A stretch of 64,000 nt of DNA from CALBPI01 sp963922335. Lineage in GTDB: Bacteria; Pseudomonadota; Gammaproteobacteria; Steroidobacterales; Woeseiaceae. The stretch is taken from the NCBI GenBank assembly GCA_963922335.1, contig CAWUIB010000011.1, positions 1 to 64,000 of the forward strand, written 5' to 3'. The notes under the pieces are model-generated. The model made no database searches. It saw nothing but the letters and a program-made list of their open reading frames with translations, and had not been told where the DNA came from. Position 1 is the stretch's first letter; each line of letters begins with the position of its first letter. The translations under genes and the position numbers were made by a program. Below, one piece after another: positions 1 to 8,541 of the stretch.

Positions 1-1
1 A

Positions 2-1009
2 TACTTGCAGTTCGATGGTGAGGATGAGCAGGCGCTCGCGCTGCTCCAACGAGCTGCCTTGATCGATCCAAAAAATCCGAGGGTCTTCCAATTGTTGGGC
101 GGTGCGTATGCCAACACTGATCAATATGGAGAATCTCGTGCGGCGTTTCGCAAGTCGCTCGATCTCGAGGAGGCGCAACCCAATATCTGGGCTTCAATCG
201 CCAATCTGGACTATCGCGACGGCAACCATGTGGGGTTCATCAAAAACTACAAGCGCGCCATGGAGTTCGATCCCCAGGACCCCGAGCTCCCGTTCGAGGT
301 TGCTGCGACGCTTTACCGTATGGATTTTGTGGAGACCGGAGATGAGTACCTTGGGTATGTGCGCGATATCGATGAAAACTCACCGTCAGCTCGCATACTA
401 GAAGTCGAGCGCGCATTGGCTTTGGGCGAAACCGAGACCGTCCAGGCATTGACTCGTCAACTGATCGAAGATGGTGTCGAAAACAGAAACGATGCGTTTA
501 GCAGCGCGGTCTTTAACTTTGTGTTGGCCTCCAGCCAGCTATCTCAACTCGAAGAAGCATTAGCGTTTCTTGAAAGTCGTTACCCTGAATTCTCAGACCC
601 GTACCGCGAGGGTGTGCCCCCCAAAATAGGATCTGCTCGTGCGGGTATCGAGGTGTTGCTCCTGTCGCAGTATTCAGAGGCGCAAGCAAAACAACAGGCG
701 GACAAACTTCGTGTCTTGCTTGCAGCATTTCGTATCGAAGTCAGTGAAACCCGTATTCCCCAAGCCGTGTTGTTTCTACTGGAAAACAACATCGAGGGCG
801 CGATCGCGCACTACCGGGATACGATTTTACCGTCGCGTCCGTTTCGAACGCTTCGGCATCCCGAACGGACCATTCTGAGTCTCGAGGTATCCAGACCATT
901 GCTTGAGGATGAGCAGATCAGGAAAGGTCTGGAAGTCTGGAATTCAGGTCTTGAGAGTGCCAGAGAAGAAGTGGCACGCTATCTGGCCTCCAACGATTCA
1001 GCGATCTAG
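2..1009 (+). CDS. TPR-repeat protein, 5' end cut by window start
   Basis: The reading frame is already open at the first bases and no convincing start or Shine-Dalgarno site is visible, so this is the C-terminal part of a longer protein. The visible 335 residues are helical and begin with TPR-like units, for example the run LLQRAALIDPKNPRVFQLLG followed by repeated A-x-Y-x-G and A-x-x-x-DP spacing. The C-terminal half continues as degenerate helical repeats and ends in NSGLESAREEVARYL. The layout matches the C-terminus of transmembrane TolB-like or winged-helix TPR proteins such as those at 21582 and 42271. The N-terminal effector domain lies outside the window, so its role cannot be assigned. 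Confidence 0.7.
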   Translation, partial: YLQFDGEDEQALALLQRAALIDPKNPRVFQLLGGAYANTDQYGESRAAFRKSLDLEEAQPNIWASIANLDYRDGNHVGFIKNYKRAMEFDPQDPELPFEVAATLYRMDFVETGDEYLGYVRDIDENSPSARILEVERALALGETETVQALTRQLIEDGVENRNDAFSSAVFNFVLASSQLSQLEEALAFLESRYPEFSDPYREGVPPKIGSARAGIEVLLLSQYSEAQAKQQADKLRVLLAAFRIEVSETRIPQAVLFLLENNIEGAIAHYRDTILPSRPFRTLRHPERTILSLEVSRPLLEDEQIRKGLEVWNSGLESAREEVARYLASNDSAI

Positions 1010-1045
1010 TCACTTCGCTGAGATGGCACACCAAGGAGATTTGCG

Positions 1046-1618
1046 ATGCTGTCGAATTTAGTGAAGGTGGCTCTGTTCTTTCTGCCGATTTCTGCGGTGG
1101 CGCAGGTCGAGTCAACGAAAGAACAACAAGAGGTCGTCAATAAGGCGTTGGCGAAAGCGTTCTATGAAGACCTCTGGAATAGCAACAACACCGACCAATA
1201 CGGCAAGTACATGGCCGATACCTACATCGCCCATGACATTGGTGATCGCAAAGGTGTTGTGGAGCTCGCGATCGAACAGAAGAACATTGCCGATTTCTTT
1301 TGGAACAACGGCGAGATGAGCGTTGAGTATGACTACCAGGTCGCCGATGGTGATCTCGTGGCAACGCGATGGATTTGGAAATATGAGCCGACAACACTAT
1401 TCGGAAAGGTGTTTCTGAACAGCCCGGATATCCCCATCATCAATGTGTTTCGGTTTGAGAACGGTAAGATCGTCGAGCTATGGAATCATCGGCATGACAT
1501 CGATACGAGCATGACGCTGCGCTTCAAGATGCAAGGCTTCGCTGCGGGTGTGGTGTTGATGCTGTTGCCACTCCTGATCATGCGTGCTCGCTGGAAGCGG
1601 AAGGCGCTCGCTCTATAA
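1046..1618 (+). CDS. Exported NTF2/SnoaL-like protein with C-terminal membrane anchor
   Basis: This is a 190-residue protein with a strong ribosome site (aaggag, 1033-1038) before ATG 1046. Residues 1-20 form a cleavable-type signal peptide ending near AVAQ. Residues 25-150 have the SnoaL/NTF2-like pattern: a helix with FYEDLWN, then YIAHDI, then strand-rich segments ending FRFENGKIVELWNHRHD. A hydrophobic helix near residues 160-178, followed by RARWKRK, suggests an inner-membrane anchor with the domain in the periplasm. SnoaL-fold proteins include ester cyclases and many non-enzymatic members, so no reaction is claimed. Its 3' end overlaps the convergent MaoC gene by 41 bases. Confidence 0.7.
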   Translation: MLSNLVKVALFFLPISAVAQVESTKEQQEVVNKALAKAFYEDLWNSNNTDQYGKYMADTYIAHDIGDRKGVVELAIEQKNIADFFWNNGEMSVEYDYQVADGDLVATRWIWKYEPTTLFGKVFLNSPDIPIINVFRFENGKIVELWNHRHDIDTSMTLRFKMQGFAAGVVLMLLPLLIMRARWKRKALAL

Positions 1619-2045
1619 GATTCGTTGAGATCGCGGAAAACACGAGCTCATCATTCTGATTGAATAACTGGTAATGAAAGCGGGTCACGCCCCGCGAAGG
1701 ATCTGAGCTCGAGACTCGTTTCTCGAGGCAAGTCGCTCTCGCTCTGAGCATGTCTCCTGCCCTAACTGCGATCGGCCACCGCACCTCATCCCATGCGACC
1801 CCGCAAATCCACGCGATATTGTACGAGAGCTGATGATCGAGCTTTCGCCATAGCATCATCGTGTATTGCCCTGAAGCGATGACTTCGCCGAATCGTGACT
1901 CCTTCGCGGCCTCAGGATCTGTGTGGAAGTACTGCGGGTCGTACTCCTTCGCGAATTCGATCATATGATCGTGATCCACTACCAGAGACTCGGAGTCGAG
2001 CGTCTCACCGACAACCAGGTCTTCCAGGTATCGCCATTGCGTCAT
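1578..2045 (-). CDS. MaoC-like enoyl-CoA hydratase/dehydratase
   Basis: This 155-residue protein has a hot-dog fold signature: an N-terminal YLEDLVVGE segment, the conserved D-P-Q-x-F/H-H-T-D element (YDPQYFHTDPEAA), and FGEVIASGQYTMML in place of the usual fGg-I-A-x-G helix. MaoC proteins hydrate 2-enoyl-CoA or dehydrate 3-hydroxyacyl-CoA. Its ATG overlaps the stop of the upstream GST-like gene (ATGA), so the two are translationally coupled. The neighbouring CoA-transferase and acyl-CoA genes fit a beta-oxidation-like role; the substrate is unknown. Confidence 0.8.
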   Translation of the reverse strand: MTQWRYLEDLVVGETLDSESLVVDHDHMIEFAKEYDPQYFHTDPEAAKESRFGEVIASGQYTMMLWRKLDHQLSYNIAWICGVAWDEVRWPIAVRAGDMLRARATCLEKRVSSSDPSRGVTRFHYQLFNQNDELVFSAISTNLIERAPSASSEHA

Positions 2046-2950
2046 ACTTTTTTCACCAGAAACCCGCTGGCGGGTGCGTGCAGGTTTAGTGCACCTGCGC
2101 GGTCATCCTGTCGCCGGATTTTGATCCGGTGGTGATCAAGATGCAGTAGCTCGCCTGTCATCTCGTCTTTGCCATAGTCGTCAGCAAACACCGCGACCTG
2201 ATCGCCTTTCACAACAGCGAATGGGTTGTCGGCGACAAGGCCATCGTCGTCCGGTTGGGTATCGGCGGCGATATTTATGGCCAAGTCGGCTTCGATATCC
2301 TCTCGTCGACCATGACCAATCTCTGTCATCCGAGCTGACCATTCGGCAATCTTTGGAAACGGAGCAAGTAGGGACTCAGCACTTGGGACGTTGTTCTTCA
2401 CCATCCAGACCGGGAACCACCCGAGTACGTCGGTGTAGCCTGGCGCTTGTCCATCAAGATACGGTGCTTCGCCAAAAGCAGATTCAAGGATGGCAAGCTG
2501 CGCCTGTAGCTGGAAGCGTGCAGCAGGCAACGACTCGGCAAGCTTGTTGAAGTCCATAAAATTGAAGAAATTCTTTCGATCCTCGATCACGGCGTCTGGC
2601 ACCTGCGGGTTTTCTCCCATCGATAGCGCCGCGCCGGGTTCAAAGAATGCCTTATCGCTCCAGCGACCGAGTGCGAGTGTCATGCCGCGGGGGCCGTTGG
2701 GAAAGAGCGTGGGTGAAGGAACCCTGGCATCAATTTCCTGCGCGATGAGCAGTGAGTCGATGTAGACGTCAGCCCCGCACTGGACAACCGGCGTTTTTCG
2801 GTACCCACCGGTCAATGCGGTCAGATCAGGTTTGGGCATGATCATCGGGATCTGTACCGAACCCCAATGAATGTCCTTCAGTCCGAACACCAGACGAATC
2901 TTCTCAGCGAAAGGTGACGGATCATGATGATGCAGGATAAAGTCAGGCAC
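2042..2950 (-). CDS. Glutathione S-transferase-like protein
   Basis: The start is the GTG at 2950, preceded by a gggggag ribosome site; the frame runs further upstream but that part would overlap the divergent gene. The 302-residue product begins with a thioredoxin-fold N-domain (PDFILHHHDPSPFAEKIRL, then RKTPVVQCGADVYIDSLLIA, which matches the cis-Pro and the glutathione gamma-glutamyl site). It continues into a GST C-terminal helical domain (residues about 90-210) and carries an extra C-terminal extension of about 90 residues. The catalytic Ser/Cys near residue 10 is probably the S in PSPFAEK. GSTs in such clusters may isomerise or conjugate ring-cleavage intermediates. It forms an operon with the MaoC gene. 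Confidence 0.75.
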   Translation of the reverse strand: MPDFILHHHDPSPFAEKIRLVFGLKDIHWGSVQIPMIMPKPDLTALTGGYRKTPVVQCGADVYIDSLLIAQEIDARVPSPTLFPNGPRGMTLALGRWSDKAFFEPGAALSMGENPQVPDAVIEDRKNFFNFMDFNKLAESLPAARFQLQAQLAILESAFGEAPYLDGQAPGYTDVLGWFPVWMVKNNVPSAESLLAPFPKIAEWSARMTEIGHGRREDIEADLAINIAADTQPDDDGLVADNPFAVVKGDQVAVFADDYGKDEMTGELLHLDHHRIKIRRQDDRAGALNLHAPASGFLVKKV

Positions 2951-2981
2951 GATTTCGCTCCCCCAAAACCGGTGATGTGAT

Positions 2982-4199
2982 TTGGCCGAGATGACACTGA
3001 CCGACGCTATCGAATTGATCAAGCCAGGCATGACGGTATTCGTTCATGGTAGCGCGACTGAGCCGCGGGCGCTGGTGGAGGCGTTGCATGAATCCTCGGA
3101 ACGACTTCGCGACGTTCACATCATCACAAGTTTTGTCCCCGGCATTAACACGGTGGATATCGCTGGACTTGCAGAAGGGCAACGCTATACCAGCTTTATG
3201 GCGAGTGCGGTAAAGCCGGATGCGCCGGGGTCGCGCGAGGCGCTGCGCTTACCTTATTCGGCGTTGAGCGATTACCTTACGAACCTGCCGCAGTTGGATC
3301 TTGCGTTTATTCATGGGCGAGTAATTGGGGGTGGCCGTGTCAGCACAGGGCTGACGGGCGAGTTGCTTCGTGCGGCGGTTGCGCGCGCTGAACGCTATTG
3401 TCTTTTGGATAACCAGTCCATGTCATTGCCAGGGGACTGTTGCGAGCTGCGCGAGCCTGACTATCACTGTGCGCTGGAACAACCCCTGATTGAGTATCTT
3501 CCCGGTGGCCGTGCCGATGACGTGAGTCTGCAGATCGCACAGCATGTTGCAGATTTGATTCCCGATGGCGCGACACTGCAGGCGGGCCTCGGTGTCATTC
3601 CGAGTGAGGTCTTCGCGTTGCTCAAGGACCGCAAGAACCTTCGGATCATGAGCGGTATGGTCAGTGATGCATTAGTGCCTTTAGCGGAATCCGGCGCGCT
3701 CGATCCGAGACATGAACATATTTTCGGGATGGCGCTCGGCAGCCAATCGCTTTATGCCTGGCTGGACGGACGCAGTGGGTTCCGGGTTGCCGACTGTAGC
3801 GAGACACATAATCGCGATGTGCTTAGATCGATCGATGGTTTTCATGCCGTGAACAGTGCGTTAGAGGTCGCACTGGACGGCAGCATCAACTCCGAACAGC
3901 TCGGCAGCAGGATTGTCAGCGGCCCGGGCGGGCTGCCCGATTACGCGTTTGGTGGCACGCACAGTGCCGGCGGCGCGAGCGTGATCGCTTTGCCCGCTTC
4001 CAATCGCAAGCGAGGAATCTCGCGCATCGTCCCGAGGCTGGCAAACCACGATTCGCCGACGCTGCAGTCTGGCAGCGTCACCCACATCGTCACCGAGTAT
4101 GGCGTGGCCGACCTGCGAACGCCGGATCCTTTAGAGCGAGCAACACGACTGATCGCGATTGCAGACCCGGAGCACCGAGCGATGCTCCAAAACGCTTAG
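2982..4199 (+). CDS. Acetyl-CoA hydrolase/4-hydroxybutyrate CoA-transferase family protein
   Basis: This 405-residue member of the class I CoA-transferase family (AbfT/Cat1/Ach1 type) moves CoA between carboxylic acids. The N-terminal half shows DAIELIKPGMTVFVHGSATEP, the usual substrate-loop opening. The C-terminal half has the VNSALEVALDG element, whose Glu aligns with the catalytic glutamate that forms the gamma-glutamyl-CoA thioester, then SGPGGLPDYAFGG and the C-terminal HIVTEYGVADLR signature. The start is either TTG 2982 (ggtg upstream) or ATG 2991; the difference is three residues. It is divergent from the GST/MaoC pair and converges by 4 bases on the TetR gene. A role in activating or recycling the pathway acid is inferred. 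Confidence 0.85.
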   Translation: MAEMTLTDAIELIKPGMTVFVHGSATEPRALVEALHESSERLRDVHIITSFVPGINTVDIAGLAEGQRYTSFMASAVKPDAPGSREALRLPYSALSDYLTNLPQLDLAFIHGRVIGGGRVSTGLTGELLRAAVARAERYCLLDNQSMSLPGDCCELREPDYHCALEQPLIEYLPGGRADDVSLQIAQHVADLIPDGATLQAGLGVIPSEVFALLKDRKNLRIMSGMVSDALVPLAESGALDPRHEHIFGMALGSQSLYAWLDGRSGFRVADCSETHNRDVLRSIDGFHAVNSALEVALDGSINSEQLGSRIVSGPGGLPDYAFGGTHSAGGASVIALPASNRKRGISRIVPRLANHDSPTLQSGSVTHIVTEYGVADLRTPDPLERATRLIAIADPEHRAMLQNA

Positions 4200-4834
4200 C
4201 CGTTCAGAAGGTCACGAACGCACTGCTCCAAATACACGAGCAGGCGATCCACATGCTTGGGAGAGTGGTGCGTCATGTAACTCACGGCCATGCCGTCCAT
4301 GACGTACTCGCAAAGATCCAGAGCGAGGTCGAAGGCATCCTGTTTGCCGTCCCATTCCGGAAATAGTCGCTTCGCGAGCTGATACCACTCAACGCCGAAC
4401 TCTCTTTGCACCGGGTGCAGGATTTCACGTAACTCAGCGTCAGTGCGCGCCGCGACCGACAGCTCAAAGAACGCCACATACATCGGATGCTGAACATGAC
4501 GCCAAAAGGCTTCGACCGCCATTTTCACGCGATCTTCGTTCTGCGGGATCTCGTGAATTGCGCGCTGGAATGCCGACAAACGCTTGCTGTGGAGGTGTTC
4601 GATGGCCGCCTTGACGATATCCATCTTGGATGGAAAGTGGTGCAGCATCGCGCCGCGCGAGAGCCCGGCCTCTGCGGCAATATGGGTCGTAGTGGTGTTC
4701 GCGTAGCCGCGGCTGACGAACGCCTGGATCGCCGCTTCTACAATCTGACTTCTGGTCGACGCACTCTTCTGCGCCTGCCAGCTGTCCGGATTCTGGCCGG
4801 AATTGCGCGTCGAACGCGCCATATTGCTCGCCAT
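4196..4834 (-). CDS. TetR-family transcriptional regulator of the catabolic cluster
   Basis: The start chosen is ATG 4834, preceded by agggacaaac; the frame runs about 80 codons further but has no better site. The 212-residue product has a TetR_N helix-turn-helix at residues about 25-75 (RSQIVEAAIQAFVSRGYANT, then HIAAEAGLSRGAMLHHFPSK). A variable helical C-terminal ligand domain ends RLLVYLEQCVRDLL. It faces the SDR gene at 4968 across a 134-base gap holding one copy of a palindrome found four more times upstream of other cluster genes. It is therefore the best candidate for the regulator that binds those sites. The inducer is unknown; acyl-CoA thioesters or the substrate acid are typical for such clusters. 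Confidence 0.85.
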   Translation of the reverse strand: MASNMARSTRNSGQNPDSWQAQKSASTRSQIVEAAIQAFVSRGYANTTTTHIAAEAGLSRGAMLHHFPSKMDIVKAAIEHLHSKRLSAFQRAIHEIPQNEDRVKMAVEAFWRHVQHPMYVAFFELSVAARTDAELREILHPVQREFGVEWYQLAKRLFPEWDGKQDAFDLALDLCEYVMDGMAVSYMTHHSPKHVDRLLVYLEQCVRDLLNG

Positions 4835-4887
4835 GTTTGTCCCTGAATAGTTTGATCTTCGCATCTTCATAGTCGCGGTTTGTCGAA

Positions 4888-4905
4888 AAAAAGTCAAAGC
4901 AGATT
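4888..4905. promoter_or_regulatory. Candidate TetR operator A (degenerate)
   Basis: AAAAAGTC-AA-AGCAGATT lies between the divergent TetR and SDR genes. The left arm matches the consensus AAACAGTC at 7 of 8 bases; the right arm matches GACTGTTT at only 4. A -10-like TTAACAT begins 39 bases after the left edge, the same geometry as the other copies. Weak symmetry would suit weak autoregulation. Confidence 0.5.
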
Positions 4906-4967
4906 GAAACCGGATGAGCTGACTGGTTAACATGCCCGCCTGCATGGAAACCGGGGGGGTAAGGCGC

Positions 4968-5717
4968 ATGGGGCGTTGTGAAGGAAAGGTAGTCATCGTT
5001 ACGGGTGCGGCATCCGGGCTCGGAAGGGCCGACGCCGAACATCTGGCGCGCGAAGGCGCCAAGGTTGTGCTGACCGACATCGACGATACCGCAGGTCAGG
5101 CGCTGGCCGACAGTATTGTGGCGGCAGGCAACGAAGCCATTTATATGAATCATGATGTTCGCGATGAGCAACGCTGGGCCGAAGTCATCGCGGAAACGGA
5201 GTCGCGATTCGGGCGACTCGATGGGCTTGTGAACAACGCGGGCGTTGTTGTGATCGCGATGCCGCAGGACACCACACTCGATCAGTTTCGGTTCGTCAAC
5301 GCGGTGATGTCCGAAGGCGTATTCCTCGGTTGCAAAGCGGCCCTGCCGCTCATGGAGAAGAGTGGTGGTGGCTCCATCGTCAATATGTCCTCGGTGGCAT
5401 CTCACCTTGGATATCCCGTCTTCTTCGCCTACTCAGCGGCAAAAGGCGCGGTGCGGGCGATGACCAAGAGCCTGGCCGTGACGTGTCAAATGATGAAAAT
5501 GAATATTCGTTGCAACTCGGTACACGCGGGCGCTATCGACACACCGATGATTAAGACGGCGAACGACGCGCTTGGCATCGAGCCGGACCCGGAAGATCCG
5601 GTCGGCATCGGCGAGCCTGCGGATGTTGCCAACATGATCGTCTACCTGATCTCGGATGAGTCGCGATTCGTCAATGGCGCGGAACTTGTCATCGATAACG
5701 CATTGACCGTTCAGTAA
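4968..5717 (+). CDS. Short-chain dehydrogenase/reductase
   Basis: ATG 4968 is used because it has a gggggggtaagg ribosome site and because the ATG at 4932 lies within the predicted -10 region. The 249-residue classical SDR has the cofactor motif GAASGLG near residue 14 (glycine-rich T-G-x3-G-x-G), VLTDID acid after strand 2 (favouring NAD), NNAG near residue 88, catalytic Ser in MSSVAS, and Y-S-A-A-K. It oxidises or reduces a hydroxyl/keto group. It heads a likely operon with the second SDR (10-base gap) and the Rieske oxygenase, under operator A. Dehydrogenation of a dihydrodiol or hydroxylated intermediate is plausible but not shown. Confidence 0.88.
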   Translation: MGRCEGKVVIVTGAASGLGRADAEHLAREGAKVVLTDIDDTAGQALADSIVAAGNEAIYMNHDVRDEQRWAEVIAETESRFGRLDGLVNNAGVVVIAMPQDTTLDQFRFVNAVMSEGVFLGCKAALPLMEKSGGGSIVNMSSVASHLGYPVFFAYSAAKGAVRAMTKSLAVTCQMMKMNIRCNSVHAGAIDTPMIKTANDALGIEPDPEDPVGIGEPADVANMIVYLISDESRFVNGAELVIDNALTVQ

Positions 5718-5727
5718 GGAGTAGACC

Positions 5728-6489
5728 GTGGATCTTGGACTTCGCGACAAGCGCGCCATTATCACTGGTGCCACGAAGGGAATCGGTCGTCAGATTCTCG
5801 AAATTTTGATTGCCGAAGGGTGCAACGTCGCCACCTGCTCGCGCTCGATCGAAGACGTCGAAATGACGAAAGAGAAAGTCTCAACCAGCAAGGCGAAGGT
5901 CTATGGCGACGTGTGCGATGTGCGCGATAAAGATGAGTACGCTGCCTGGATCGACAAGATGGTCGAGGAGATGGAGGGCGTGGATATCTTCATCCCGAAC
6001 GTCTCAGCCGGTGGTGGGATGGATTCGGAGAAGAATTGGTGGAAGAACTTCGAAGCCGATGTGCTCGGCACCGTTCGCGGCGTCGAAGCGGTGGTCCCGC
6101 ATATGAAAGAAGGCGGTGGCGGCGCGATCACGATGATCGGCACCACGGCGTCGCTTGAGATGTTTGCAGGTCCACAGGCCTACAACGCCATGAAGGGCGC
6201 CCTGTATACCTACTCAAGCCAGCTCGCACAGTTTCACGGTGCCGACGGTATTCGATGCAACATCGTGTCACCGGGTCCGATCGAATTTCCTGGCGGCAGC
6301 TGGGACATGATTCGAGACACCATTCCGAAGTTTTATGAAAAGACGTTGCGCGATCACCCGACCGGAAGGTTGGGTAAGCCGCAGGAAGTTGCGAAGTGTG
6401 TGGTGTTCATCTCAAGCCCGGCCGCCAGCTGGGTGAATGGCGCTAACCTCGTAATCGACGGCGGGTTTACCAAACGCGTTCAGTTCTGA
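5728..6489 (+). CDS. Short-chain dehydrogenase/reductase
   Basis: GTG start with taaggag upstream (5715-5721). This 253-residue SDR has the cofactor motif GATKGIG at residues 14-20, CSRS after strand 2 (suggesting NADP rather than NAD), PNVSAGGG in place of NNAG, IGTTAS containing the catalytic Ser region, and YNAMK with the catalytic Tyr and Lys. The C-terminus VNGANLVIDGGF is standard. The PNVSAG variant is common in a subgroup of SDRs near ring-degradation genes. The downstream Rieske oxygenase starts 2 bases after its stop, so the three genes from 4968 form one transcription unit. Confidence 0.85.
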   Translation: MDLGLRDKRAIITGATKGIGRQILEILIAEGCNVATCSRSIEDVEMTKEKVSTSKAKVYGDVCDVRDKDEYAAWIDKMVEEMEGVDIFIPNVSAGGGMDSEKNWWKNFEADVLGTVRGVEAVVPHMKEGGGGAITMIGTTASLEMFAGPQAYNAMKGALYTYSSQLAQFHGADGIRCNIVSPGPIEFPGGSWDMIRDTIPKFYEKTLRDHPTGRLGKPQEVAKCVVFISSPAASWVNGANLVIDGGFTKRVQF

Positions 6490-6491
6490 TC

Positions 6492-7799
6492 GTGGCGAAA
6501 CGCAGCTACAAACATGTTGAGCGCGTGGCGAAGCCGGTTCCTGGTGGGACGCCGGTCGAGCATTCTCCGGCGCCGGAAGATCTCGGCTACGAGAGTATCC
6601 CGAAGTCGCGCTATACCAGCACCGACTACATGGAGCGCGAATGGACGCACATGTGGAGCAAGGTGTGGCTGCTGGCTGGGCTGGAACAAGATCTGACCGA
6701 ACCTGGTGACTTCATTTCGACCACGATAGGTCGTGAGTCGGTCATCGTTGTTAAGCAGGACGACGGCGAAGTCCGCGCATTCTTCAACGTTTGCATGCAT
6801 CGCGGCAATCGGCTGACAGACGAGGGCATCGATAACACGGAGACGTTCAAGTGTTCCTATCACGGTTGGGAATACGGGCTGGACGGCAAGTTCATCAACA
6901 TTCCGGATGCGGAGTTGTTCCCACAAGGCAAGCCGTGCGCCGGATTGGTTGAGCTGCCCTGTGCGGTCTGGAATTCGCTGGTGTTCTTCTCGCTCGATAA
7001 GGATGTGATGCCGTTTGAGGAGTACATGGGCCCCTTGCTTGGGCACTTCGAGCCCTATCGGTTCGATCGGATGTACGTGACACGCGATGTCACCATGGAG
7101 TGGGATTGCAACTGGAAAGCTTCGGTCGACGCGTTTAACGAGACTTACCACGTTGCCGCGACGCATCCGCAGTTGTTGTGGTATCTGAATGAGATGGATG
7201 TACAGATCGATTGCTACGATCGTCATTCACGCTATCTGGTGCCATTCGGTATGACCAGTCCGCACATCAAGCGGATTCCAGAAATTCCGCCGCCGCTGAA
7301 ATACATGCTGACCGAGGCTGGACTCGACCCGGCATCCTACGAAGGGCCGGTCGACGGCATTCGAAAGACCGTCCAGGAGCACATCCGGAAGACGGCAGGC
7401 GACGAGGGTCGGGACTACGCAATGCTGAACGACGATCAGCTCACCGATGACTACAACTATCTCGTATTCCCGAACCTGACGTTCAACACGCACGCGGACC
7501 ACTTGATGTTATTCCGACATCGTCCGCATCCCACAGATCCGAACAAAATGCTGTTCGATACCTGGATGCTGGAGTACATCGTCGACGAAGAGGAGATTCC
7601 CGAGCGTCGACCTCGCCATAAACACTACGCGCGCGGCGAAAAGACCCTTGGAATGGTCATCGACCAGGACGGCGGTAATCTGCCGAACGTTCAGGCCGGC
7701 ATGAATTCGGCGGCTTACGAGGGTCTATGGCTCGGTGATCTCGAGGTGCGGATCCGACACTTCCACAAGACGTTAGACGACTATCTCGGCACCGACTGA
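6492..7799 (+). CDS. Rieske non-heme iron oxygenase, alpha subunit
   Basis: GTG start immediately after the SDR stop; 435 residues. The N-terminal Rieske domain carries C-M-H (about residue 97) and, 17 residues later, C-S-Y-H-G-W, the ligands of the 2Fe-2S cluster. The catalytic domain has NWKASVDAFNETYHVAATH, giving the bridging Asp and two iron-binding His, and DQDGGNLPNVQAG near the C-terminus, which supplies the carboxylate ligand region. Enzymes of this family insert one or two oxygen atoms into rings or C-H bonds using electrons from a ferredoxin. No beta subunit is adjacent, as in homo-oligomeric alpha-only oxygenases. It is paralogous to the oxygenase at 16927. Confidence 0.9.
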   Translation: MAKRSYKHVERVAKPVPGGTPVEHSPAPEDLGYESIPKSRYTSTDYMEREWTHMWSKVWLLAGLEQDLTEPGDFISTTIGRESVIVVKQDDGEVRAFFNVCMHRGNRLTDEGIDNTETFKCSYHGWEYGLDGKFINIPDAELFPQGKPCAGLVELPCAVWNSLVFFSLDKDVMPFEEYMGPLLGHFEPYRFDRMYVTRDVTMEWDCNWKASVDAFNETYHVAATHPQLLWYLNEMDVQIDCYDRHSRYLVPFGMTSPHIKRIPEIPPPLKYMLTEAGLDPASYEGPVDGIRKTVQEHIRKTAGDEGRDYAMLNDDQLTDDYNYLVFPNLTFNTHADHLMLFRHRPHPTDPNKMLFDTWMLEYIVDEEEIPERRPRHKHYARGEKTLGMVIDQDGGNLPNVQAGMNSAAYEGLWLGDLEVRIRHFHKTLDDYLGTD

Positions 7800-7801
7800 G
7801 T

Positions 7802-8356
7802 TCAATTCAACTCGTCGTCCTTCCAGAACTTGGTGCCCTTGATCGTTGCCTGAAGTGCAAGGCCTGTCTCTGTAATCTGATAGACAGTGACACCGTCGAG
7901 GATTGCCTCGGCTCCGGCGGCCGCGCCTTTGTCGCTCGCTTTCGCAGCGGCGTCGGCTTGTGCACCGAACGACCAGCCTTTCTCAACGAAGTCGATCATC
8001 GTCTCAGCATCATGGAACACCATGACGATGCGGTAGTCCTTTACGCCTGCTCCGAGTCCAACGCCGACTTCGCCCATTTTCATGTAGGTGTCAGTACCCG
8101 TGCGATTGTCACGAATCACACCAAAACCACCACCGAAGCTCGCAAGCAGTAGATTGATGTTGGCGTTGCTGAACACGCCATAGCCTGGCGACGACGCGAT
8201 TTCCTCACGCGAACTCGGCTTTTCTTCGTAGAGCTTGCCGATAACTTCCGTGCGCATTTCCTGGACGGCTGTTCTTCGTTCGTCCGGTGTACCTCGGGTC
8301 GAGGCACAGCCCGAGAGCAACACAACAAGAGACAGGCCAAGGAGGTAGTGTTTCAT
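7802..8356 (-). CDS. YSC84/SYLF-domain lipoprotein
   Basis: Start ATG 8356 with ggaga upstream gives 184 residues. Residues 1-17 are a lipoprotein signal peptide with lipobox LSGC. The rest matches the YSC84-related (SYLF, Ysc84 actin-binding/lipid-binding) family of bacterial lipoproteins: GYGVFSNANINLLLASFGGGFGVI, then a G-E-V-G-V-G-L-G-A-G-V-K-D segment, then the FVEKGWSFG element. Function in bacteria is not established; lipid binding in the envelope is likely. It lies convergent to the Rieske gene with a 2-base gap and looks unrelated to the catabolic genes. Confidence 0.8.
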   Translation of the reverse strand: MKHYLLGLSLVVLLSGCASTRGTPDERRTAVQEMRTEVIGKLYEEKPSSREEIASSPGYGVFSNANINLLLASFGGGFGVIRDNRTGTDTYMKMGEVGVGLGAGVKDYRIVMVFHDAETMIDFVEKGWSFGAQADAAAKASDKGAAAGAEAILDGVTVYQITETGLALQATIKGTKFWKDDELN

Positions 8357-8458
8357 CGCTTTTCGTCTCCGGTAGAAGGAATTTTTGTAAGCCGTCAGTT
8401 TAACCTCAACTAAGTCGATTTCGAACCCAAGCATCGGTTTTTCATGGAAATTTCTAAA

Positions 8459-8476
8459 AAACAGTCAAGACTGTTT
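8459..8476. promoter_or_regulatory. TetR-type operator B, perfect palindrome
   Basis: AAACAGTCAAGACTGTTT has 8-bp arms with perfect symmetry around AA. It is the best copy of the five-site set. A -10-like TACACT follows at 8497-8502, 38 bases after the left edge, so the right arm would cover the -35 region of the promoter for the E1/E2 genes starting at 8542. Confidence 0.8.
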
Positions 8477-8541
8477 CTTTTTTCGATCGCAATTTGTACA
8501 CTCCGTGTTCATTTTGGCGCACCGGTTCCGGGGGGATATGT

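Noticed and set aside
4464..5405. 313-codon open frame antisense to the SDR and overlapping the TetR gene
   Set aside because: Covers two genes with clear family motifs and crosses the regulatory gap.
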